From the NCBI GenBank assembly GCA_021234155.1, contig JAJEKV010000030.1:2747842-2811841 (forward strand): a DNA stretch of 64,000 bases, read 5' to 3'. Below are positions 55,315 to 64,000 of this stretch, piece by piece. The DNA is from Isoetes taiwanensis (Eukaryota; Streptophyta; Lycopodiopsida; Isoetales; Isoetaceae). Position 1 is the stretch's first letter, and each line of letters starts with the position of its first letter. The notes under the pieces were generated by a model. It was not told the origin of the DNA. It did no database searches and saw nothing but the letters and a program-made list of their open reading frames with translations. A program made the translations under genes and the position numbers.

Positions 55315-56800
55315 TTAATGGTTAATTCGAGCTTTTTCTTCCAATATATATCTAATGATTGAGTGTATTTTAGGTATAGTTTTGCAAGAACGAATTGTCC
55401 ATGATCGTGTGGCAATTGGCCGAGCAGTGAGGGTTGTCCACCTTGTATGTGGGCATAACTCTGCCAGTGGTCCATTATGGGAAAAGCTTTCTTGCAATAT
55501 CCTGTTGAATATTGCCATCAGAATTGGCACTATTGGAGGCCCTGCCCATTTGAGTAGCTCTACTTGCATGCCATCCAAATCTGCCGCCTTGCATTAGCGA
55601 GACGTTATAAGCCCTTGGTGACTTCTGCCTTTGTAATGACTAATGCTGGCTCCATCTATAGGGATATTGCTACTCGGACTCCAAGTGGGTCATAAAGTTG
55701 CTATAAGTATTGGATCTGTTGCTCTGGAATGATATTTGCCACCGGCTGCAAAGATTTGTCTAGTATTTCTTCGCTAGAATGTCTTGGGATGACGGTCCTG
55801 GACATAGAACATTTCTCGAAGATATTTCTCAATGTACTTTGCATTCTTTCCCTAGAGAAAAGTGTGGTATTATCTGATCACATGCGAGTGCTATGTGGGC
55901 TTAGGGACTTGTTGGAGCCCGAATTTAAGCCCCGTGCATTTGTCATCAAACCACTGATTGCGAGGAAAGGTTGTAGCCCTTAACGGCCTCCGCAGACAGT
56001 TTCTTTCAAAGCATCTATCGACAATTATAACCACATTGATTAACTGGGTTGTCTGCTGTTGTAGCGTAGGGAGATGCAGTACTTCTTCTAGGTCAGTTCT
56101 AACCATCTAGATATAGGCCTCTGCGTGGTCGTCATCCAAGCGTCGGGGTGTTGGAGCACTGGGCATTGGAACAGTTTGTCAATCCACCTGTAGGAAAATG
56201 GATTGGTGGCCAGAATCCATTTGTCTGTATCAAAGTGAAAGTGGATAACTAGGTGCAAATCCTGCTCTCATTAGCACGTAATCTACGACACTGGAACCGC
56301 CATCCTGATTCTCTTGCCTACAAGTGTAACTGCTAGAGGATGGCCACTTGTATATTATTGCATTGCAAATGAGCATGTCAAAGGTGTTACACAGCAAAAG
56401 CAGTTGTCTGCCATAGCACGTGACCGGTTAAGTCATCTGATGCCCATGGCCAAACCACTTCTACATGGCACAACTGTAACATATCGCCAATGGGTTAAAT
56501 TTTGTTAACTGTCTATCCCCATACACGCATTGAAGTCTCCAAGCAACATGACTCTACTTAGCTATTTGTGCTGTTGTATATCATCATATAGATTGATATC
56601 AGAATCCAGAAGTTAATATCTACATTTGGGAAGTAGCATACTGCCACAAAAAGGGGGATATTGCTGCAATTCTACACTCAAACTCACAGGTAACGATTGT
56701 GTTTGTCTGTCTTATGTAGGGGATTGACTGTACCCACGTCCGTAGTAGGCAATATTATCCGCACTTGCATGAGCACTCATTAAACAATGAGTAGTGCTAA
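55315..56800 (-). mobile_element. LINE fragment: endonuclease and start of reverse transcriptase
   Basis: The minus strand has MLLGDFNACMGIDSQ (about 56553), the GDFN motif of APE-type endonucleases, then SSVVDYVLM (about 56300). Next come a linker with PRNQWFDDKC (about 55945), QDRHPKTF (about 55800) and KAADLDGMQVELLKWAG (about 55590), IFNRILQESFSHNGPL and the start of the reverse transcriptase. DRHP.TF and ADLDGM match the LINE at 35485. The frame is broken by many stops and the catalytic reverse transcriptase half is absent. The N-terminal part of the endonuclease (about 56560-56800) is diverged. Confidence 0.75.
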
Positions 56801-57600
56801 TAGCCCGACAGATCTAGTAGCATGTGCTCTGCATCCTCCCTATTTCCATATGAAAAATCAAATCCACATTTGCAGCAACGGAGTTGAGACTATCTCTTTA
56901 CTGCCAAGGAAAGCCCCGATAAGTCCAGGAGACTATACCTAAGCATATTTCCTATTTATGGACAACAGATGTAGAAGAAAACTCACGCAGGGTTGTGATA
57001 GCAGCAGAAGGGGCAAAATGTGGTGCTGGAGCAGAAGCAGATGGAGCAGCAGGAGCAGAAGAAGCGACAGGAGATGGCAGAATATGAGCATGGACTCAGC
57101 AGTTACTGGAGCAGCAACAACAACTCCCATAGTAGCAGCTCCAGCAGCAGGACCCTGAGGGGTTGCAACAGTTTGATGTAGCGCCTCTGTCACATCAACA
57201 TTTGTCGATCGAAGGATCCACATCTTGCCTTGTATTATTGTTCTGCCCTCTCCCCCCACAAGTAGGAGTTTAAACAAAAATATCCAACTAAGCCAATGCA
57301 CATTTGATAAATTCACAATAAACTTACTTCAATGTCCATCAATATATAGGATGTCTATGTACAAACATTTAAAGCTAACTCAAACAAAGTATACAACTTT
57401 TCCTTCCTACAATTATATTTTGGAAGTTATCAAGAAAATTTACAAACATAGTGGAACCTGAAGAAACTCCTCTATGACAACTATATAATCACCTAGTCAT
57501 AATCAATGATGTCAGAACTCTAGCATACACTAGTTGTAAGGAAGAATTACGACCATTATTTTAAAGATTAATATAAGATATATAAGGATTCATAAATTTC
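56801..57600. other. No gene recognised
   Basis: A GCAG/AGCAGCAG-rich stretch at about 56995-57160 gives Arg/Ser- or Ala-rich frames on both strands. The rest is non-coding. Confidence 0.45.
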
Positions 57601-58420
57601 AAAGTCTCCATGAAGGAATGGAGGAAAAATGGTGGCCTCAGAGTCATTGACATTGAAAAGCAAGGGATTGTAGCCAAGTATATTTATAGAGTTGGGCATG
57701 ATCTGATCAACCATATAGTCTCATATCTCATACGGCACTATCTTCCCAAATGCCATCCTTTTGGATGGAGGAATGTGAGGACGCATCCCCCCTATAGTTT
57801 ATATTTTGATTTCAATGTATCTAATAGCAATTTCAGAAATCATCAAGAAGTGGATCAGAGTTTGAAAAGCTATAAGTAAAGTGTACTTTTGGAAGGAGGG
57901 ACTCTCCAAGGATCAGACCATTTTCTGGAAACCATTCTTGATTCTTAATAATTTTAACATCTCCTTAGCTCTTCATTTTCCTATCCAATGTGGGAAATGG
58001 ACTGAGCATGGTGTCATCCATATTTCTCATATGTTTAATGAGGATAGTTTTATTGAATCACAGAACTTTGTTTTAAATAATCTAGGAGAAGGTCATGCCA
58101 TGCTATATCAAGCTACAAAGGACATCATGATTGAAGCTATTTGGCATGAACATGACATTCATTGACACATCAATGGCATCACAGGATACAAGGTAAAAAA
58201 ATCTTACAAGCATCTCACACTCCAAGAATAAAATACTTTATATGGCAGCCTTGGCATAAGGCCTTAGCCACTAATACCAAAAGGTATAGATTAAATATGG
58301 CGGCTCTATCTAATATTTGTGAGAATATGTACGTACAGGCAGCAGAAGATGAGAATCATTTGTTCAAAAATTGTCTTTGGCAGAGTGGGTTCTTGAGCTA
58401 GCAGCAGAAGAATTTCAAAT
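57600..58420 (+). mobile_element. L1-type LINE, 3' (zf-RVT) part, plus strand
   Basis: Frames read EWRKNGGLRVIDIEKQGIVA and YFWKEGLSKDQTIFWKP, then ILQASHTPRIKYFIWQPWHK, ALATNTKRYRLNMAAL and ENHLFKNCLW. This is the region after reverse transcriptase in plant L1 elements: W...GGLG..d...., then R.KxFxW......T...L, ...E...HLF..C, the zf-RVT pattern. It is truncated at the 5' side with several stops. Confidence 0.75.
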
Positions 58421-58499
58421 ACTCAATTTAAAGTAACCCCTTTTGCTTCCAGAATTTGGCTTGATCTGAAAAGTACAGGCTAAACACATGGTGGGATTG

Positions 58500-60050
58500 T
58501 TGAGGAGGAGGGCCGGGTTTCAAAAAATAGTTTGAGATTTTGAAAGGCCTCCTTCTCGGAGTACATTTCCTTAACCTATAACCATGCTTTAATCCACTTT
58601 TTTATAATCCCAGGAGTATTCTTAGGGACCGAAAAAGGGAAATAGGTAGAGCGAGGAAGCTCCATCCTTATAGATCTCCAGCGAAAGGGATGACATCTAC
58701 CAATATAATACCTGTGAAAATAGAGATAGGATGCCTAATATAACCATAACAGGATTTATAAAAATACTTAGCAGCAAGGGCTAGGCCCTGCTTTTTTATA
58801 TTAATGGTACCCAGACTGCCAATTTTATTCGGTTTACAACACTCGTTCTTGCAAATTGGATGCCAACACCTTCTAATCTGGCTACAAGCTATGAACCTGC
58901 CAATAATGCGTTGCAATTTAGTAGAAGATTTCTTAGGGACAATGATGACTAATAATTGATACACATGGGAGGATGAAATCATAAAATTAGCAATAATAGC
59001 CCTACCATTCTTGAAAAGGTATCGCAAGTTCAGAGTATCAACCTTTTTGTAGAACTTACCTATATTATTATTCCAAAGCTCAGATGCATTACGTCTGGTG
59101 GAAAAGGGAATACCTAAGATTTTTTACCTCGTGTTAGGAGAGATACTTACAGCCCAAAAAATAGCCATTTGTTCCCCTTTGACTTGGTCTCTTGCTTGGA
59201 TTGCAGACTCAATAGGATTAACTTTACAAACCGGATGCCTCTCCAAAGTCTTCAAGAATGCTCTGAGTATTCTTATAGAGTCATCATCCAAGGAAACCAG
59301 GAGGAAGGTATCGTTTGCAAAATGACCATTAAGGATTTGGCCTACTTGAGAGGTTTTAGGAAGATTTAGGCCCTTAATAATATTAGTGTTCTAAACCCAT
59401 TCCATTTTGTAGCGAAGGGCTTCCATAATAATCAAGAAAAGGAAGGGAGCAAGAGGACAATCTCGTTTAACCCCCCTTTGAATGGAGAAGAAGGGGCTGC
59501 ACTCACCATTTATAAGGATTGTTGATCTTGAGTTCTTAAGGATAGCTTTGAATATCTCAATACACCGATCCCCAGGGCTCTGCAACTCTTAAAGTGAAAG
59601 TTCCAGCTCACAATATCGAATTAGTAATATCTAATTTTAAAAGAGTTGTATCTTATATGGGATCTTTTCCCCATTGAAGGCCCAAAATGGGAGTAACCAT
59701 GTTATCCAAATAATTTTATTTTAAAGATAAGCATACTGAGAGTTGCTTATATGACATCCAACATTTTGAGTCTTGAAGCTAAGTTTCCTAAAATTATCTT
59801 GTAGATCATATTAGTTAGAGAAATAGGTTTGTTATCAGAAAAAGTGTTAAGATTGTCAATCTTGGGAATAAGAGCCATAAGACTGGTGTTTATCCTTGCA
59901 TCCAAGAATTTTCGCTCTCTAAATGCATTAGCAACCTTTGTAATGCATTCCCCAAGAATTAGCCAAGTCTTCTTAAAAAACTCGACTAGAAGGCCATCGG
60001 GTCCAGGGGTCTTTTCAATCTCCATATCTTTGCCTACCTGCAAAAACTCA
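58500..60050 (-). mobile_element. L1-type LINE, reverse transcriptase and following part, minus strand
   Basis: Blocks on the minus strand are TPGPDGLLVEFFKKTW (about 60010), SLMALIPKIDN, PISLTNMIYKIILGNLASRL (about 59820), ILINGECSPFFSIQRGVKRD with CPLAPFLFLIIMEAL (about 59500-59420) and KIGSLGTINIKKQGLALAAK (about 58815). Similarity to the plus-strand copy continues to about 58510 (IIKKWIKAW). The YADD active site region is degraded. The two copies overlap in content, so they are separate insertions meeting tail to tail. Confidence 0.75.
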
Positions 60051-60069
60051 ATATTCTCAATGGCTTAGT

Positions 60070-60761
60070 GAGATAGGAATTTTGTACATCATTGAACTTT
60101 TTATTGACACCGAGAGCACCGAGAGCTGTCGGATGGGCATATTTGCCCTTTATTCTTTGATCTGAACCGTATATAATGATCCTCATTTATGGGGTATGCC
60201 TGTACAAGTTTTTCTATACTGTATATTGAGGTTTGTAAAATACTATAAGGTTTGAGGGAATGTACTTAATGGTGTTAATTTTGTACGTGTATTGTTAGTT
60301 ATTAGGGGCTCTCGCTGCCCTACATAACCCCCCGTGTGAATATGCACCCAAGCCAGAGGGGGTTTTAAGGGGAATTTGTTTTAAATGTTTGGATGCAATG
60401 GTTTGTGTTAATTAATGTTAATGGTAAGTGTGTTTTATTTGTTATATCTTAAAAAATTTTGGGCCCTTCGGGCCCTAACAACCTTAAAAACCTTGAGGAA
60501 TTGATGAAACAAGTAAAAAACATATGTAATGATATTATATATATTCAAAACATTTTTTACCTTTTTACATATGTTTATTTAGGATTAAACTGAGTTTCCT
60601 ATGCACTATTATCTTCACACCATAGTAAAAATTAGATGTTTTCAATTATGACAATCTCAAATGGTCTGCTTTACAATGTATTGTGAGGAACAACATAGCA
60701 GATGTGCTTTATCTGCGCAACTCTAGCATTTGTTGTTTTCATGAGCTACATCCACAATAAT
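60070..60761. other. No gene recognised
   Basis: AT-rich spacer. GGGCCCTTCGGGCCC (60461-60475) is a short perfect palindrome. Confidence 0.5.
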
Positions 60762-62745
60762 AGAATAGAATAGAATATGATTTTATCATCCACGGAGACC
60801 AACTGGCCTATGGGACCCAAGTACAAAGAGAGAGCAGCGGGCGTATTACTACCAGGATTAAAACCCTCACCAAGGGTTTTTGGGAAAACCTTAGTAGCAA
60901 TAAGGATCTTGACATACCGCATGATTATATACATAATCACAAGTACTGGTGAGGTTAATGCCGGACGGGGGCATAAGCGAGTCCCCATTACCTCCCCGGA
61001 GGTAATGATCCCAACAAGCCTACAGAGGTTTCAAGTAGCTCATGCAAGGCCCGATGGGGGCACAACTAACCGAAAGCATACCGAGCCCGGATATGCCGGG
61101 GTGCGGACAGGCCCGGAGGGCGGACTTTCATCCTAAATGCCGCATGCTGACAAAGACGGCCGGACTCGTCCTCACGTGGCTCCGAATCCATCTCCCTCGC
61201 TCTCAATGCGGAGGTGGTGTGCACTGTCTTGAATGGAAGCAATCACCCTGCGCTTTTCATGGGTAGACGGTGCGCAGGTAGTGGTGTGGGCCCCTTGTGA
61301 GCATGGGATTAACCTCTTTGTCGATAATTTGCCACCTTGACATGTGACAGGGGCCTCGCAGATCCCAAAGCTTGGCCATGAAGCAAGCATCCAAGCACCG
61401 CTTCAAGGCGGCGCGTTCCTTCGGTGTATGCACCGGGTCCACATCTGTGTGCCTCGCACATTCCATAGCGAACCACCGGGCTTGCTTGTCTTTCCAGCCG
61501 GGCTTTGAGTCGTCGCGGGCCCATCGCCACCGCCAAAGCAAGGTTGGGCAGCCGGGCTTCATCCATAGCCACCACCTTCCGGAAGTAAATAAGGTGGCGT
61601 TCAGCGCAGCCCTCAGAATGGAAGGAAGCCTGTCTCCTGGAGCAAGATCTCGATATGGGGACCGTGGATTTCACTCCCGCGGGCCAAGAAGGCCTTTTAT
61701 ACCTGCTCCAGATCGTTCCAAGTGGTGAGGGATATCACCGGGCCCCCACACTTCTGCCCCATAGAGGAGGACCGGTTCAACCAAAGCCCACGAACAAGTG
61801 TGCCTGGTGACCCCATGCATACTGCTCTACGCCTTGGATTTGTTGTTTTGCATTGCATCTGAGGGCTTTCCAGCCTGCAGTGACCCAGAACCCGGTGGAT
61901 GCATCCCGGTGTGTGGTAGTAGAAAACTGAATGCCCAAATACTTATAAGATGAGCCACCTCCACTACTTGCCCCCGGGTAAGTGAATGAGGGAAGGCGTG
62001 GGTGCTCTGGATGATGGTACCAAAGCACCCTTGTCTTGGCCAAGTTAACTCTCATGTCGCTGAATTGGGCGAAAGTGTCCAAAGCATCCGGTGGCGTTGC
62101 ATGTCCTCGGGGTATATATGAAAGCGGGCAACATCATCGGCATATATGAGTTGTCGGATTATGTGGTGCATCAACTCCCCTGCTCAGCCTAGCCATTCTT
62201 CTAGCTGGTCAATGTAGCCCAAGAGCTGTGGGATAGAGGGCAGCCCCGGCGCACCCCAATGCTACTAACAACGGGCTCCCCGACAAGTGTGAGACTAATC
62301 GGAGCAAGTCTCAGATAGTCTCAGATATAGCATTCGCGGCAAGTCGACGGGTCCCTAGCTGTCTCCCAATCTGCCCCACAACTTATCCCCGAGGCATCGT
62401 GGTCAAAAGCCTTTCGGAAATCCACAGCAACAAGCATGCATTCGGGCGTTGATTCCGCTATCCTCTATGAGTGTTCGCAGAGGAAGATATGGTCAATAGT
62501 AGAATGCCGGGCGGAAGCCTGCCTCTGTGAGAGCCCCGACTTCTCCATCCTTCGCCCAAAGTGTCGGCCGCCAAGAATCCCGGCAAGCAACTTGCAAAGA
62601 CAGAACTGACCATAATGGTACGATAGTTGGCTGGGCTGTGGGGGTCCCCTGCTTTGTATATGGGCACAACTCTACTGGTAGTCCAGTGCGGGGGGGAAGC
62701 CTTCTTGCAATGCCCTGTTGAAGAGTGCTGTGAGAACCGGATGAA
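60762..62745 (-). mobile_element. Second copy of the (TATTC)n-tailed LINE, 5'-truncated
   Basis: It has the same 3' tail (60762-60778), the same CCACGGAGACCAA.TGGCCTA start after the tail and the same order as 33206-35490. Recognisable parts are VNLAKTRVLWYHHPEHPRLP with SFTYPGA (about 62060), YKYLGIQFSTTTHRDAS (about 61960) and RVVPIYKAGDPHSPANYRTI (about 62680). It starts in the early reverse transcriptase and contains frameshifts. Confidence 0.8.
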
Positions 62746-62854
62746 GAAGTACTTTTGATGCAAAGCATCAAGGATTGCCTCCCTGTGATATGCATTTCAT
62801 AAGATTAGATTAATGTTACGAAGTTTGAAACAACTCAAAAGGAAAAGAAAACTA

Positions 62855-63075
62855 ACACAATGCTGGATTCTTTCCCAAATGTTCCGCAATATCTGACACA
62901 ACAAAGCTCTTCAGCATAGTCAAATGTACCGACTGGAATCTTATAAACGCAGGTGCCTCCGAATGTGATTGCTCGGCTGCTTGTTCCTGAAGCCCTCCCG
63001 GGAATTCCCAAAGGAGTATGAGCTGAGACATGTATTCCTTTTGACATTTAAGAGAGCAATTATAATATGGCTTGC
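62855..63075 (-). pseudogene. Aldo-keto reductase exon relic, copy 1
   Basis: The minus strand reads CQKEYMSQLILLWEFPGG in one frame and SKGIHVSAHTPLGIPGRASG in another, then HLTMLKSFVVSDIAEHLGKN. These correspond to the xxFCQSKGIHVSAYTPLG and P.xxDIAxxLGKxPAQ blocks of aldo-keto reductases, NADPH-dependent carbonyl reductases. Copy 2 at 63185-63430 is clearly a duplicate. Confidence 0.75.
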
Positions 63076-63184
63076 CTACCACAAACTAGAACTATATTAT
63101 ACAAATGCATTCAGTTTTAAACTCAGATATACAGTAAAAACTATATAAATAGAATTAACCAAATGAGTAAGCACATGGACCTGT

Positions 63185-63430
63185 GCTGTGCTGGATTCTT
63201 CCCCAAACGTTCCGCAATATCTGACACAACAAAGCTCTTTAGCTTAGGCAAACGTACCGATTGAGATCTTCTAAACGCAAGTGCAAATGTAATTGCTTGG
63301 CTGCTTCCTCTCCAATTGTTACTGATGTCCTCCCTGGAATTCCAAAAGGAGTATGAGCTGAGATATGTATTCTTTTTGACTGGCAGAATTTTACTAGTTC
63401 ATATTGCCGCCAAAATGAATGCAACTCTAT
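63185..63430 (-). pseudogene. Aldo-keto reductase exon relic, copy 2
   Basis: HSFWRQYELVKFCQSKRIHI and SAHTPFGIPGRTSVTIGEEA match the same exon more fully (the H-P-x-W-x-Q...FC block), followed by SFVVSDIAERLGKNPAQ in a shifted frame. The two copies lie 330 bases apart in the same orientation. Confidence 0.78.
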
Positions 63431-63559
63431 CTGTTACATAATTCAATGTATTTCAGAAAACAGTGCATTCATAAATAGATGGCAAACATGGAAAGGTTGT
63501 CCTGTATTAAAAAGGTACATACAACTCCTGACATGTCAATAAAAAAGATCATATACCTA

Positions 63560-63760
63560 TATACCTGGTTAACAGCAGGAACAATCTTAGCAAAATTAAG
63601 AATTTCTTCTAGCTACTGGATGCTGAAATTGCTTACTCCAATTGCCGGCACCTTGCCATGTTCAACCACATCTTCCATTGTCTGCCAAAGCCTCTCGATT
63701 CTTCTAGCCAACTCCCGACCCTCTACGTCCAAGTATGATAAGCCTTAGATCTAATAGATA
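63560..63760 (-). pseudogene. Aldo-keto reductase, preceding exon relic
   Basis: LARRIERLWQTMEDVVEHGK with VPAIGVSNFSIQ, a stop, LEEILNFAKIVPAVNQ and a donor GT at about 63570 match the W..ME.lv..Gkv..IGVSNF...L..ll..a...PAVNQ block. The in-frame TAG replaces a residue that is usually Lys or Gln. The next exon downstream on the minus strand is copy 2, so the exon order is native. The remainder to 64000 may hold the N-terminus but gives no clear match. Confidence 0.8.
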
Positions 63761-64000
63761 AATCTTCTCTTTGCAGTCCAGGAATCCCTCCCTTAATGCC
63801 ATCTCCCAAACCATGACCCATTTTGACTTATTAAATAACCCATCTTCTTCAACTTCGTCACTAAAAAACATGAGGATTAACAAAAACAGAGGCCGCATCA
63901 GCTATGGCAGATATAGCCCAAAATCCGAAGCCATATTGCTCGATTTCACTGCCCAGCCAACGTGGTCTCCTATCTTTCTCAAATGCATCCCGAGTCCATC

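Noticed and set aside
57600-60050. Single L1 insertion with twin-priming inversion
   Set aside because: The order and the overlap of protein content do not fit that mechanism; two copies are required.

Overview
The window reads as nuclear DNA of a land plant with a large, repeat-rich genome. The evidence is a five-exon GDSL esterase gene with GT-AG introns, an ABCG-type transporter relic, an aldo-keto reductase relic, a complete Ty1/copia element, an unplaced long LTR, several LINE families and large cut-and-paste transposons. I cannot name the species; a fern or another non-flowering plant is only a guess. I see no prokaryotic, organellar, tRNA or rRNA signal.

Layout: 1-1729 is one end of a minus-strand LTR retrotransposon with a 1.57 kb LTR. 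About 3317-19035 is bounded by inverted CACTA-type ends with C-rich subterminal arrays; it has no recognisable transposase and holds an ABCG fragment. 19587-21125 (minus) is the only host gene that looks intact, a GDSL esterase/lipase. About 22438-48875 is a nest of three related DNA transposons, called E0, E1 and E2 here. 49598-55045 is a structurally intact copia element with two LTRs that match by eye. 55315-62750 is a graveyard of LINE fragments, and 62855-63760 holds pieces of an aldo-keto reductase gene.

The main discovery candidate is the nested family. E1 (23156-32839) and E2 (36127-41121) start and end with GGGT.../...ACCC inverted repeats and are flanked by perfect 4-bp target duplications (AGTC and ATTG). 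Both sit inside the older E0 (22438-48875, flank TTA or CTTA), which also took a LINE insertion. Removing E1 rejoins an open frame of E0, and removing E2 restores one copy of an E0 tandem repeat that survives intact next door. Each element shows one plan: a plus-strand gene that enters from the left end (basic N-terminus, coiled coil, RING-like Cys/His cluster, Ulp1/C48 SUMO-protease-like domain in E0 and E1) and a convergent minus-strand gene that enters from the right end. The second gene is a transposase-like protein with a basic N-terminus, an HPRN motif block, a Cys-rich block with CCC and LWR.xxC motifs, then DFxxNY, SDGxxxQFK and HGKGEHDG-type motifs. Simple-sequence or satellite arrays lie between or inside the genes. 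E1 also holds a relic of an FCP1/NIF-type phosphatase. All three transposase genes are broken by stops, frameshifts or deletion, so these copies look dead or dependent on a helper.

All statements come from reading the sequence by eye. Family names rest on recognised motifs, not on searches.
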